Below the pieces are notes generated by a model. The model ran no database searches. It saw only the letters and a list, made by a program, of their open reading frames with translations, and was not told the DNA's origin. A stretch of DNA of 64,000 bases from Cyclospora cayetanensis (lineage: Eukaryota > Apicomplexa > Conoidasida > Eucoccidiorida > Eimeriidae): NCBI RefSeq assembly GCF_002999335.1, contig NW_020312480.1, positions 372,001 to 436,000 of the forward strand, in the 5' to 3' direction. Each line of letters opens with the position of its first letter. Within the stretch, counting starts at the first letter, position 1. Shown one piece after another: positions 23,731 to 37,729 of the stretch. Position numbers and translations under genes: made by a program.

Positions 23731-26700
23731 GTTCTTTATGTACTTTGCAAACCTTTTGGATGCAAGTTAACCCCCCAATGGAATCAAATGAACACACGTC
23801 AGAGGAAAATTAACGGGTAAAAGCTTAAATTCATATAGATGTCTACGATGATGCCCATGAGCACCTGCATGCCGAATGATGAGCGCTATTCAAAAACTCT
23901 GCCTGCGCTAAAGCAAATACAAAGGGTAACAAGAAGCAACTGCACTGAGGAGGAAGGCAGATCGCAGATATAACTGTCCCCACCTAGTGAGACGCTATCG
24001 CGAAGGCAGAGTACAATAGAACTGGGGCTGTGTGGCTGTTCTCCCAGTCCAGTTTCGAGCCTAGACAGTATGTTAACCCAATCTCTAAGGAATGCAGCCG
24101 ACGCTGAAATTTAAGAGATACCTTTCCTGCGGTCAAAATCTCCTTGAAACCCGCGACGCCGATATTGAGGTAATGCAGACCGCAACTCCTCAATTGATCA
24201 GCTTTCCTAGCTTATTTAAAATTAAAGGCGCCGTTGCCGTCGAATTAATTTCCAAAAGGAGGAAACCCTTGCAAGAGCCTTACGGGATTCGATGTGCATT
24301 GGAACCTGCATGCTACTCGGGAAACGGAAGGCCGCACGCTGATTGCTGCCTGTTCCCTTCACTGTTTGTATATAACAAAGCTTTGAGGGAAAATGCAAGA
24401 ATTGTACGCGTTAATATAATCCCCTTTTGATTTACAATGCACGTTGCGTAAGGTGCAGTGGTCAGGGGTTCTCTCGTGATCGTCGCGTTACAAGAACACG
24501 GAAAGGCAGCAGCGCCAAGTGTGCAAATTTAGTGGGGTAAAAAGCGCACAAGGTAACAGAACAGGGAGGAGTCTCAGAGAGTCTATGTGTTTCGCCGAAT
24601 GCCCGCCCAATGAACCGAGATCAAGAGAGCGACGCAACTAGAGACGCCAGGGGAGATGGGTCTCGCCTCCGTCTCTAGTGACCAGGCTGCCACACAAAGA
24701 GCATATACGACTTCAATACGGTTTCACGTATTGCCACTCATGAGAAATGGTGGTATAGATGCAAAAAGGCCTCTACTATTCGCGGAAACCGACTAGCATG
24801 GCATTGGAACTCATGGAAACGCTATGCGAGGTGATGATCAAGGGTTTCGAGACCAACTGTTCTTTAATCAGCTGGCTGACAACGTATAATATAGCAATAA
24901 GGCGTTGCATTTCATAGCGACAGTATATAGGTTGAAAAATGGAGCTCAAATTGTCGGGGGCAAGCATGTCCTCCTCTGGAGAGCTACGTTCTGAGCCATT
25001 CAAGACCAATGGACAGGTCGCTGCCCAATTGCTGCAACGACCCTCCGGTTGAGCAAAAGAGCAGGCAGAATGACCTATTAAACGCAGGAAGTATTTTATT
25101 TGGCTAATTTTGCATTCTTTACCTGTAAAGGCCTCAGTCCATGATTTTTCCTCCTCAGTACTGAGGCCTCAAGTCACATAAGCCTCCCATACCCCCCACT
25201 GAGGTCTATGGCTGAGACAAGTGCAGTCCGTCGTCGTCCTAGTGGCTAATGCTGACGTTGTACTCGTCTTAAAGGTGATTAAAAAAAGAAAGTGGTGGAG
25301 CAGGGGACAGCGATCTGCTTCTGTAGGCTAGAATACGCTGCCTCATTTCCGGGTCTGTCAGATGCATCTCAGTGTAGAATGGCACCACTATAGAGAATCG
25401 TTACAAAGCAGCTTGTTAGGTGTGGTCCCCTCGTGTGGCTTAGACTTCTTTTTCCTTATTTGGGCCGAAGGCTTCTTAGGCAGTACTTTTGAGGCATGCA
25501 GGTAATTATGAGTCACACAGACGTCAGGAAGAGCCGATTATAGCAGAAGCAGTGCCAAGGCTCAAGTGCCAGTCTCACACAGTCAGTCGCAGGCATAGAA
25601 AAAACTCATTGATCATAAATAGGCAGAGGAAGGGGTAAGCGAATTGTAATTTATTGTTTCCACCTGAGTCCTTATTGCATTACGAGAAGGCTGCTCACTT
25701 CTTAGGTTACAAGCTCATGCTGCTTGTTATTCATCTTCTCAATACAAAATGCTTCACTTTATCTGAAACTATTGCGCAACTTAGTGGAGGCTAAACCAAG
25801 AAAAGCATTGGCCCAGTGGAAGCCCTAGTGGTCCCTGGGCATACTGATGCCCGTCGGCCTTCAGTGGAAATGGCAGACAGCCATCGAAAAATATACAGTG
25901 TTGCCCTTTGAATTGTGCGACGTACCGTGAGTAGGCTGTAAATATCGGATTACCGCAAGGGGCTGCAAGCAGGCAAGTCAACCACTGTGCACATTTAACC
26001 GATACCTTTGAACATGCGGCGCATACTCTGGTGTTGTTTCTACGTACTACAGAATAAATTCAATAGTGTCCCTGAGAAAAAAGCGCGAAAACTATAAAAA
26101 GCTTTTAATACACACAATTCAATGGAAACTAAGACCAACAAGAGATTGGACAATGCCCCAAGGTGCATTCCACGAGCCAGACGCGGAAGAGTGCACCTGG
26201 TTGGGCTTTGTCTAACCCTACCGCCCGTATTGCTTCTAAAAGATCACTATGCGAGCAAAGCGTTCACCCATAAAGATAAAGCTAGGCAATAGTACACCAT
26301 GGGTTTTCACTGCTGTTCAGCGCCGTTCAGTACTGGGATTATCCAACGGCGCGGAAAAAAATGCCACTCTCCCCGCTGGGTCACGGGGGCATGCAGAGAC
26401 TCCTGTTACATTGAATAGCCACCCGAAACAATGATTGCAGTCTTCGAAATAGCCAGATAAACTGTACTGCAGTGCCTTTCTAGCAAAGCCTGAGCACCAT
26501 GCTCTGATAAGTCCTGCAGTGGTCCATCACGCGGCACTCTGTTGCCTAAGAATACTCTGCTGTATGGCGCAAGGCCCTAAACGTGTTCTAGGACTCAGAA
26601 GGCTTTGGTAGGAGCAGCGTGTTCTGCAAAACCACCCGCTTCAAGTCGCGGTGAAAGAGCTACCCCGGAGAGCTGCAAAGGGCCTTCTACACGCGGGGAC

Positions 26701-26913
26701 GTCCGGAAGGCGCCCATTTGGACACGCATTGCTTGTACTTCGTCTTTCCCACTGATGAAAAGACAACGCAATTCATTTTCCCCCATTACATTAAAGGAAG
26801 ACATGTCACTGACAAGTGAAACGCGTACAACATATGTTTGTTGTAACACACTGCGCCAGATTTGACAACGAAGAGAGAAATCGAACTTCGGATAGCTAAC
26901 TACCTAGCTATGC
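23731..26913. other. Gene-free stretch
   Basis: Upstream of the CCCH gene and downstream of the coiled-coil gene. AT-richer than the coding parts, with only short frames (at most 112 codons) and no motif. Nothing supportable. Confidence 0.5.
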
Positions 26914-29900
26914 TTACGCTGGCTTAAAGACTTGTGTTTGGCTCATCCAACGATCCGACACGCTCGAATGGACGTCGGATGCAGGCGTGCAAGAGCAGTC
27001 CTTCCAGAAGGAATCGGTAGCAGTCCAACAACGCCCCTGCCACCTGCAGAGAACATCTTGAAACCTGCTGCCTTGCAGCGCAGAACGGCGTGCCTGAGAC
27101 AAGCCTTTAGATACAGAGGGGGCTAATCCAGTGGCTGCAGCCCGAATATCCAGCATACCTGCAAACGAATGGTGGCGGCAATATTTACCAAGAATGCACG
27201 AATCGCAGATAACGGTCCTCCAGCGTGGGCGCTACTACAGAGCTAGAGAATTGCCTCGCAAGCAATTATGTTGAAATACCCGGTGCAAAGCATAATGAGA
27301 AAGCCCATTCATAGGGTCTTTGATAAAACTCAAGAGACAAAAAATCCTTAACATAAGTTCTACAGTGTTTTTACCTTACCGGATATATTGATTGTCTTGT
27401 CGTTTTTGTCTTTACTCTCATGCACATTAACCAGCGGGATGATAAACGGGGGGTAGGAGACATTGAAGACCTGCGTTGTACCACCGATCGCACCCTTCAA
27501 GTCCATCAGCTGCTGTGCCTCCACTTTCTTAAAGGCACTAAATTCTCTTGCTAGATTCTGCAGTTGGTGCTGAAGCATGTCGAGAACACCCGCAGAATCC
27601 GTATCCCGCCTCTGCACCATGATCATCGCTTTCAGCTCTTCCAGCTGGCCCTACACAGAAAATACAAGACATGACAAAAAACATTGCACAAAAGGCGGGC
27701 CACCCGTGGTGGCTGCCTTGCAAATGACCACATCCTGCTGGCATGTGTACACATGGAGAATGCTGCCCTAGGGGGTCCCAGCAAAGCGTGTTCGACTAAA
27801 CCCCTTGTGTTAGTGTTGCTATGCTGTAAAGTAGAGGTCTCTTCACCGTCAACAACTGGCCGTCCTTGGAGGCGCGCCAATGCAAGAGATGAAATTACAG
27901 GCACCGCACCTTCAGAGACTCATTTTCTTGCCACATGCGTGCATTCGCCTTTAGCTGGATATCATCGGCTGTCGTTTCCTCAGCACATGGGAAAGGAAGT
28001 TCGTCGGGCTCAACCTGAAGACCTGAACGTCATTATTAGCAGCAAAAGCGTTCTGTGGGTAGACTGGTGCTCCAAGTTACATGGATAAACTGCAGCAAAA
28101 GCTAAGGTCATGCAAGGGTCGTCCCGGTGAAAGCGATTTCTGCGTCAGTACGATACGCACTGCTTTTGTCTGCTAGAAGTTTATCAGCCTCCTCCAGCCT
28201 TCTCTGGTGTTCCTGAAGTGAGTCAAGCAGTTGCTGAATAAGCTTTTGATTCTCTTCCGTTTGTTCCAAAGCCTCAGACCTCTGCATGTCCTTTGCTTTT
28301 ATTAGCGCGTGCAACTGCTCTATCTGGGCATTTAGAGCATTTTTTTCTGCGCGTAATGCTTCAGCCTCAGCCTTGTGCGTTGCTTCTACAAGAGCGCTCC
28401 CGTTTCGCTCCTTGAGTTCGGCCACCTCGGCCTGCAGACAAAGTCGCGTTTGCTCAAGTTCCTGTATTCGCTCCATCAACTTAGCCTCTCTGCCCTGGTG
28501 ATCTGCCGCCATTTGCGTTAGCTGTGGCTTAAGGTCAGCGAGCTGCCGCTGAGCATCTTCTAAAGACTTGTGGTATTCGGAGGTAGTCCTGTCCAGAACC
28601 TTCTGCAGTTCTTCATACTTTTTTTGAGCCTCATGAAAGCTGCTGAGAAGCGCGGCATGTTTTTGCTGCAGTTTCTCCTCTGCCAACACGTGGCCAGAGC
28701 GACCTTCATCCAGTGCAGCAGAGAGGAGCGTATTCTGCTCCCGAAGGTCCTTGACAGCCTTCAAAAGGGCTTCATACTCGCTCAGTAGCTTTGAGTCGTG
28801 CGCTTCGGGCGCAGCGTCCCTCAGAGCCCGACGCTCCTTCTTTAAGGCGTCAACCTGCTCCTGCATGGCTGCCAGAGCCGCCTTTTGTGCTTCCTTCAGC
28901 TGTCGTGTTTCTTGATGCTTGAGTGCCAGGAGGCGCTCACCTTCTTCCTTCGCTGTCTGAAGCCCGAGCTCGAGGGCACTGATATCTTCACGTAAGCGGT
29001 CAGCTTCTGAAGTATAAGCCGCTTCTCTAGAAACGTAGTAGTCGATCTTCGCAGCGTACTCTTCCATCTGCCTTTTCACCTCTTGCAACTCCTGATCCCG
29101 TTCCTCCAAAGTCGCCTGACTCTCCTCCTGAAGCCGCTGCATTTGCAGCTTGCCATCTGTTGATGCCATCTCCAAGTCGGCCTTCTCCCTAAGAAGACCT
29201 TCCAGTTCTACTTGCCGGGCTTGCAGCTTATCGTATGCAGCGCACAGCGCTATCTGCATGCTTTGCTTCGCCTTCTCCGCAGCATCAGCTTGCTCATCAA
29301 GCCTCTGCCTCATCGCTTCCGTTTCGCCTTCCCGCCTAGCGAGCTCCGACCTCAGGAAGTTAACCTGGTGCTGAAGCTCTTTCTGCAGCCTGTAGGCGCT
29401 CTCTGCAAATTCCCTCTGCTCCTCTTCCACAACTCGCTGCTGAGCAATATTCTGAGCGAGCGCTGCCGCGCGGTGCCTCTCGCCTTCCAGCTTTGTATCG
29501 AAAAGCACAGGACAAAGCCAGGCAGTGCATGGTTCAGCTGGCACTCCTTCCTTCCAGCATTCCGAGTGATTCTGCGCATCTGACCCCATTCCCCGCCATT
29601 TTCTCATCTAAGTGCACAAGAGAAGCAAAGATTTTGACTTGACCGCTAAATAGCTATGTGGGTTCACTTACCAGAGCTAGTAGCGCCTCTCTTTGCTTCT
29701 CTGCCTCTTCGCGCTCCTTGTCGCTAACAGATCCCCTTTCAACCAACTCCAGCAGCTTGCTGAGCTCAGATCAGCGCGCATTAGTCAGATACTGCAGAGC
29801 TAAGAATATTAGAAATTATTGTCGCTACAGGCAGAAGAGAAAGCAAAGAGAAGCTGAGGAACGAGCTGTGTCTCGTAAAAGGGAGCTAACACAAAACCAT

Positions 29901-32900
29901 GCTATCGCGATTTGCACCTGATTTCCGCGCCCAAAGCGTTAGCCACATTCGTTGTAGCTATAAGCTGCCCCTCAAGGCTCTCAACACGAGATGAAAGTTC
30001 GTCAATCTGTTTCATGCTGTTCTCCACGCAATTCTGCAAGGTCACCCGTTGCTCCTCAAGCTCTTTTTGGTATTTCTGCGCCAGGCATATGTGGCACACC
30101 GGATTCCTTACTCTAGATATCCTTGAGCTAGATTAACTGCCTGAGTCTACCAATGCGATCCGTGCGGCGCTACCTCCCTTCCCACTCAACATTCTCGGAC
30201 AGCTGTGCCCTCCTTTCCAACAGCACACGTACTTCGCACTCGTCAAGGCGCATAGCCTTCGTTCTGAGCTCCTCAATTAGCACTGCAACTTTATCCTCCA
30301 GCCCCCTAACGACCTCTGGAGACGCTCTTGATGCGAGCGCATCTGTAAGATGTTCCTGAGAACAAAACGCATCATCCACATTTCGCACACGAAAAGAACA
30401 GGTTGACGTTCGTTATGCCGTTGGCAAATGTATCCACGCATGCTTGTCAGTGTGTGTGTGTGTGCGTGTGTGCGTGTGTATGCGAATATTGTCCAAGGAA
30501 GGCTGGATCTTTAGGCACGGCAATGAAGGACACCTGAGCATCGCGGAGTAACCTTTTCGCCTCCTCCACCTCGGCAAGCAGCTTTTCATTGTCGGCTGTT
30601 GTAAGGTTTAAAGCGTCGATTGAAGTCCGCAGGTCGTCTTTTGTGGCCTGAAGGGCCTTTGTTGTCCGCTCCAGTTCTGCAGACTCCTTTGCCAGCTGTT
30701 CTCGGGTAGTGGCCAGGTGCTGCGAACTCTCCTGAGGCAAATCACGCAGAGCGTCATAAAGGTTTGCCTGAAGGGAAAGCAGGATGCCGGTTGTCCTGTA
30801 TACCCGACGGGCTGCAAAGCTGCGGCAGTCTAAGAGAGCATTACTTACGCACGTGAAATGCCAGAGTGGCAAATAAGACCGCCACGGTGGGCGGTAGGAG
30901 CAGGAGATGCACTTGTGGGGATTCTATCCACAAAATGAGGCTCAGAAATGAGTTATACCTCAAGTGATTGACGCATAAAGGCATCCTTGGCCTCCATTTC
31001 TTGACGGAGCTCTACCATCTGCTCCTTTAGAGCTTCGTTCGATAGCCTCAGGCTCTCCATCTCGGCGAGTGCTGCCTTCAGCCTATCCTGTGCTTCGCGC
31101 AGCCTGTAGCAAGACCAAGGCGCGCACCAACGACACTCACCGTATATTCTGTCTATAGCTAGGGCATCTGTGCATGTGTATTATGAGCTTCCTGCAGGAG
31201 ACTGGGGCTTTAACAGCATACCACACAGGGCACGACTCGGAAATACGTAGCCTTGAGAGCTCAATTAGCGCTAATAGACATACAACAAGCCCCGCGATGG
31301 GGTCCAAAAGAGGCAAGGGGCCGCGAAGGCGTAAGGCAGCACACCCATTAGGTAAGGTTGGCGGCGGCGTTGTTTGTTGCAGCTCAGTGGCCAAGGACAT
31401 GGAATGCTCGCTGTTGGAGGGGACTGAGGCGCTAAAGCGCTGTCTGACGGCAGCCCTGCGAGGGTTGGTAATTCCTGCCAGCAGGTGGCTTATGGAGCTG
31501 CGAGGGGTCAACTGCCGACTTGTGATGTCTCCTCTTGGAGACTCAAAGTTGTACATTTGCTGCGCTGCTATGGTCACGTTCAGACTCTCTAGCAGCCTCC
31601 CCTTTCGGTCCAGCTCGCGTTTCAAAGACTTTATCTCCTCATCCTTAGCCTGGGTAGTGCCCTTCAGGGTAACGAGGTCGTGCGCCAATTCCGCCACCTT
31701 TTGCATATCTTGTGCGCTGACTTGGATAGTTAGCTCCTTGATGCGCTCCTGGAGAGCAGCACACTCCATGCCCAGATTGTGTTTCTCTTCTTCAAGCTTC
31801 ACCACACCCTTTTGGTTGTCCTGAAGAGAAAAAAGTGATCTCACGCACGCATGCAGTTTGCGTAGAAAAACAAAAAAGCCAAGGAAACGATCTTAAAAGC
31901 TGTGCACCTGCCCCAGGCTTCCCAGGTGCTCAGAGGGCTCGCAGCAGCCGCTTTGAACTTGCCACACCTGGTAACGCTTGATACGGGCTTCCATGAGGTT
32001 TAACTGACGTGTCAGTTCCCGCCCCTCGGCCTCTACATCCAAGATGCGCTCTGTCATCTCCTTGAGTTCTTGCACCTAGGAACAGGCAGCAGAGGTAGCC
32101 AGCCTACACACAGTCAGACTCCCAGCGATTTTATCTACTGGGCAAGCTTCGCCTCACGCTGTGCACAAACACCGCAAGGCTGACGCCCACACACCGCGGG
32201 GCTTGTCCCTCAAAGGCAACGGGCGGCCCGTCTGACCTGTTCATCATTCGTTTCAACTGCGTCGTCTAGCTTTTTCCGCAGAGAAATCACATCCTGTTTT
32301 AAGTGGCCATTCTGCATCACAAGGTCACTCACGATAAAGTCAAAAGTGTTGGCGCATGATTTGTACTACTTTCAAGCTCCAAGAGCCCTATGCCTCATGA
32401 TGCGCGAATGAAGTGGGATCTGCGCTCGCTTTTTGCTTACCTGTTCCTTAAGCTTTTCGACCAATTCATCAAAATCATTCTGCAGATAGTCCAGGATACG
32501 GTCAAACAATTGTCCCAGGATCTGAGGATGCATATGGGTATAGTCTTCCGTCGTCATGTTCTCCAGACTGCACGTTGAGAACCGTCTTCGCTGGGGCATC
32601 TCTGAAAGTCATCCACAGTCAGTTGTAAACATGCGCTACACGGAATGTAATGCCACACGAAGTGCGGCAGTAAAGCGTGCTTCGCAACTTGTAGCAAAGT
32701 GTATACCCTAGCCACGCGTTCAAGACGTAGGGGCTCCAATGCACCTTCCCAGTCAACATCGGGAGGATGCTCGGACTCTTCTGAAAAGTAATCTAGGCAC
32801 TCGCTTTGCTGCATCCAAAAAACCCAGAAAGAATCGGGGACAGACTGAAACTCCATGGTGCAGTCATGCAGCGCTTTCGCCTCCAAAACAGTTCACAGAA

Positions 32901-34082
32901 CTTCTTATAGAGAGAAGAAGTCACCTCTCTAGCGTTACTAAATAGCGCTGAAGCAAAGGTTGTTGGCTATACTGCGGCCTGTCCACTGCCCAGCCACGTT
33001 TCCGCGGGCACCGGCAAGCTTGGAGAGTGCGAATACAAGCATGTGATGAGGGAAGGACAACAGAGACCCTTTATACCTGCAAAATGAAACCAGCAGCAAA
33101 CTTTGCCAAAAGGGCACTAGGAATGCCCTGCTTACCACATCGCACTCAATCGGCTCAGCGCTCTGCCCGTTAGAAGTGGCACTGCTGTCAAAAATGTGCA
33201 TCAGGCCCCGACTGAGAATGCATTCCTGTAACTCCTGATCGAGACCTGAGCCAGGCACAGTAAGAGGGTGTCCAACACTGAGAATATGGGTTGGGTTGGA
33301 GGATACCTGGAATATGTGACGGCTTGCTTCTGCACTCCCAATAAAAGGTAGCCACTATAAATGGAAGAAGCATGCTTTTTACCAGCAGCTAGCAATCTTC
33401 TATCGTAACTAAACGGAAGGAGAAGCTATCTTTCAGGGTCTAACAATCAGCGCTGGTGGTACATCGCTATCCGTCTAGTTTACACGAAAGAGAAAGAGAA
33501 CTGGTCGCATGTTCCGACAAGCTAGGGAATGATTTGCTCATTCGTGTGCGCCTCCGTAACAGCAGAGTTTGCGTCCTCTTGATTGTTTTCCTCCGTTCCA
33601 GAACATGCACAACTCCATCCTTCTTCGAGAAGCCTGAGCAGTGGAATTGAGCAAATCCCAGATTACACTTCAATCCACCTGCCGTACGGACCTCGCTTGC
33701 CATACTCAACAACCTATCAACAACGCTGCCTGCGCAGGGCACCGGGTCCAATGTCTTCCGCTTCAAGAAATAACTTCATCGCCCAGCTTTAAGCAAAATC
33801 CGCATATTCACACGGACCTCTTCTGCGCTGTTCAAGACTGCAGAAATTAATACTGCGAAGGATCTTACAGAAAGGAAACAATGCTGGAGTCTTACCCCCG
33901 TGCGTGCCGAAGTCAAAGATACCTTCATTGCGTGTTGACCTCTTTGATAGTGTATGCCCTGCATGCATCGAGCTACGAGTCTTCATGGGCGTCTCTTGCT
34001 GGATTGCCTGTGAAAGGTTTTTCTTGCAACGGTCGAGCAAGTCCAGTATGGTGGTGAGTTTGGCAAAGTTATCGGCGTCCAT
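26914..34082 (-). CDS. Large multi-exon coiled-coil protein, function unknown
   Basis: Exons read on the minus strand, approximate unless noted: 34082-33896 (start, MDADNFAKL), 33290-33136, 32886-32700, 32599-32440, 32320-32240, 32075-31910, 31820-31370, 31105-30960, 30770-30530, 30358-30180, 30080-29920, 29765-29670, 29490-28150, 27978-27910, 27650-27380 and 27158-26914 (stop). Introns are short with GTAAGx/GTGxGx donors. Most exons from 32440 down are heptad-patterned Leu/Glu/Lys/Gln helices; the 1.35-kb exon alone gives about 440 residues of nearly unbroken coiled coil. The first 250 residues are not coiled: they include SFWVFWMQQSECLDYF and an acidic patch. The last two exons change to NVSYPPFIIPLVNV and a Ser/Trp-containing tail and join in phase (CCG|GTAAGG to GCAG|GT). 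Likely a structural or scaffold protein (centrosome, cytoskeleton or Golgi); coiled-coil similarity alone does not decide. Splitting into two genes cannot be excluded. Confidence 0.65.
30450..30481. repeat. (GT)n microsatellite in an intron
   Basis: tgtgtgtg with two C interruptions, in the intron between the exons near 30530 and 30358 of the coiled-coil gene. Confidence 0.9.
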
Positions 34083-37000
34083 CCTCGCTTAGTTGACACG
34101 GTCTCAGTAGCAAAAAGTGTAGTAAGCAAGCTGCAAGAACAATGCGAAATTCCCGCTCTGGCAGTTGGCAGAGAGGGTACTAGTTGAGCACTTATGCATT
34201 TGTACTTGCAACGCGGGTCGAGATATTCAATCCTCGTCAGCTAATGCATTTCCGCTGATAAAAATGGCTCTTCCAGGTGCATGCTCCCGTCTGAACACGA
34301 TTATGGTCTGGAAAAAGAGCTGAATCCGCCAAATCTTTGAATTTCTAATGCAGACTACGACGATCGAAGGAATATTGCAACCAACAAGCCAGAGAGGGAA
34401 TATGCTTCGCCGCGAAAGGGAGCACCTCACATGAAAGACGTTGAAATTCAAATAAAGATTGATGAGTTAAAATGCTATGTAAACCTCTGTGAAAAGTATT
34501 AGCAAGGCATTCCTAGCGAGGTGGCCAGTGCCTTAAGTATAGGCTACACGTCCGATGGACGAAGGCGCGGAGGGTGGAGGGAAGAAGGTAGAAGCAGGAT
34601 ATTTTAGTACCGTCCATACATTAGGGGGCATAAATGTTGAGAAAGGCAATTGTTGGAGGCAACGAGGGGTGCTGTTAGCAACCCGCTACATAAGTCGATG
34701 CGGCGAGCAGGTTGATGAGTGCCTGCCGTAACGGAGAGGGGGACCCTGGCAAAATCAGTGCTGGTATGGTCAACAAGGGTATTTTACCATCGGTTATAGT
34801 GGGAATGCAGAAGTCTGCATATTCTGCTTCCTTATCCCATGCAGTTACAAACGGAAACAACGTAGTGCTCCCCAGAGCCAGCCAGAATGACCAAGCCTTT
34901 GCTGAAGGGAAGATAAACTTAACGTGATCTCCGCAAAGCATTCACAATGCCACACGTGCAAAGACCGGAATAAACATCGAAAAGCGTAACTCTTGATCCA
35001 TAATGAGGACTCGGTAAACGTCGTGCTGGACCGCTGTCTCGCCGTGAGGCCGACTCCTGAGGAGGGCCCCTAAAGCCGCCCTAAGATCCCATACTTTCCC
35101 ACCTAAACAGTGCAGACTTCATTAAAAATATGGTACACTATTTTACATATGCTATTGAGCATAATCGCACACTTTAACACATTGCCGCTCAATTCCTCCG
35201 GATATACCCAGTCATGTACAGAGGCGCTGCTGTGCTAAAACACGAAACCACGAGAACTAAGCAATCACTCAATAGAGTATGCAATTGCTGCTATGAGATT
35301 ATTCTCCCAAAGGGTATGAATTTTACCTCTCATCACCGAAGCTGTGCAGCATATCTCCACATCATGCACGTACCATGCAGCTCCGTTTTCTTCCGCAGAG
35401 GCACTGTCGGCTGCAGCTAAGAATGCGAGCCCAACACAAGAAGCCAACCAGTTGTTATGTATCCTCTCCAAAATTTTTGCACTCGACAACACAATGGCTG
35501 CAAGCTTCACTACCAGTAAGCCAGAGGTGAGATAAGACTATGTCGGTGACAAACGCCGGTACAATGCACATAGCTATGAAGTTTTGGATACACGTCTGAA
35601 GACACTCATGCAACGCTATGAGCAGAGGCAATACTGATAGACGCTACGTGGTCTCTTGTATCCCAACCTCTGATTCAAGGACTTGCAGGACCCGATGTGC
35701 TAGGGGTGTAGCGAGGTAATGTACATTCTAGCAGTATTGTAAAATCTAGCATCTTCATACGAAGGTCCGCACCATAAGCCTCTAAAACCTCTTAAAGTAT
35801 CGCTTTTATTCACTGCCTATGCCTCCAGTTCTTTCATATGGACGCTCAAGTAAAAGTCCTCGGCCTCCCCGTCGAAGGGCGAAAGAGAGTCTAGTTGCAA
35901 GTGACCACTGATCATTCCCACCAAGTAACTTAACACACGAGTGTATAATACATATTGTGTATCGGTATGAAACTTCCCCTGCTGTGCAATATACATCGCT
36001 AAAGAATAGCCAAGCTAGAGAGACAATGATTGGGTGTAAACTACCGTCGTCTAAAGTATTGAGGTCTAGTTTGGCCTTCCCCAGTGTCATGCGCGCTTCT
36101 TCCATGACTATAAAGGAGACAACCGGCCAGGCTCCTAATACGGTAGTAATATTGGCGCATCGGCTAGCATAGCTACGCGTTTGCTTATAGCGATTCAATC
36201 GAATGCAACACCCACAGCATCTCCATCTCGAGTGATAGGCGATCCCTATAAAAGTGTAGCACCCGATGCAAATATCTCTTGTACCTCCGACTACTCACTA
36301 CTGGCTCTACATCGTATGTATGTAGCTCCTTCGCTCTCCCTGACGTTGTGCCTTCAGCCATCTCTATGGGTTGTCTTCAGTGTAGTGCTGATACCCTGCT
36401 GTGCTTCGCTCATACTTGGCAAGGAAAACGCATTGGAAGCCATGTGCTGCAAGATACGATTTGGGTGGTCCGGAGACCAATCTTTGACGCCATTTGATAT
36501 GGCCGATATGCAATGACCAAGCAGCCCTTGTTTTAAACGAAGCCAAAGCTCCCACGCAGCGCTGTCAGCACCTTAAAGGAGGTACTGCGCGAGCCAGTAC
36601 TGTAATTTCGCTCTAGCCCTAATCCATTAGCCACTATGAGTCAACTCTCGCTAGTCACGACAACTCGATACGAACGGAAAGAATATTAGATGCTATGGCA
36701 TCGAATCCACATGATGCCCCCTAAAAATGTGCATCAAGGGAAACGAGGTACCAAACTCGTTAAACAGCATCGAGAGAACCTCACGCACCACGCAGTGGTA
36801 AGCGGCCACATAAATATGGAGGATGCGGTAGAATAGAGTGGCCACGGGCTCTAAGGAACCCACCCTTAGGGGCAACAGGTCTCATGTGGCTTTCGAACCA
36901 TATGTCCGACCTGGCATTATAACGTATTACACACCACCACAGGCGTGGGTACTGTTGCTTTAGCCAGGGGTGGCCAGAATAGACGGAACGGAGCAGAGCC

Positions 37001-37729
37001 AGAGTTTATCCTCACACTGGCTGTGGAGTTCTACATCAACTACAACCGGAGACAGGCGTAGCTTGTTATCTCCGAAGTCCATGAACCAAGCCTTTAAGGC
37101 GTCGGTCAGTCAGTTATCTGAGCAACGGGCTACACGAGCCAAGTGTCGCGTGGCATTCCTTGGAATCTGCAGCGAATGCAGCATCCTGTGCTTCTCGAAG
37201 CTGCGACTCCACCACCTTCCTGAGGGCCGCGGGACTGCGTCACGTGACAGAACCATTTACAAACAGACACCCCCTACGCATGTAAAGCATGCTCTACACA
37301 GACATTCATGCGAACGTGTCGCTAACTCTCTCTCAATTAACCGGTTTGTACGGACTCAAGTGCCACTGGACGTGTGTATTAGTGGTGAGGTACTCTATTG
37401 AAGAGGCCAGCGTAATGACATTGGCACGGAGTTGAATGCTGAGGAAACAGCACAGCCGCAACGGGTAGTGTCTAGTTGGATCACAGTCTAAAAGCTTATA
37501 CAGCTAATGGTCTAAGCGAAGGGATACGAAATAGGTCAAGAAGCTTACGCTGGTGGGCTAAGACCCTCAAGGAAGAGCACAGCCCTCTCGACAGCTGGGA
37601 GAGGCAATGGGGTCCTCACTTTGGAAACAAATAAATCTGTTAGCACCCTAATGTCAATGCACTTCAAAAAAAAGCACACAGAGCAGGACGGCCAACAACT
37701 GTATAAGAAGTTTTTGCTGGAAGTTAGTG
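34083..37729. other. Gene-poor stretch
   Basis: Upstream of the coiled-coil gene. Minus-strand frames at 35510-35265 (a hydrophobic LASCVGLAFLAAADSASA segment that looks like a signal peptide) and 34941-34675 could be remains or exons of a secreted-protein gene, but I found no phase-consistent join and no family motif. The rest shows nothing. Confidence 0.35.

Noticed and set aside
35806..36198. Minus-strand frame of 130 codons with hydrophobic parts
   Set aside because: No family similarity, no phase-consistent neighbours, and composition like the surrounding intergenic DNA.
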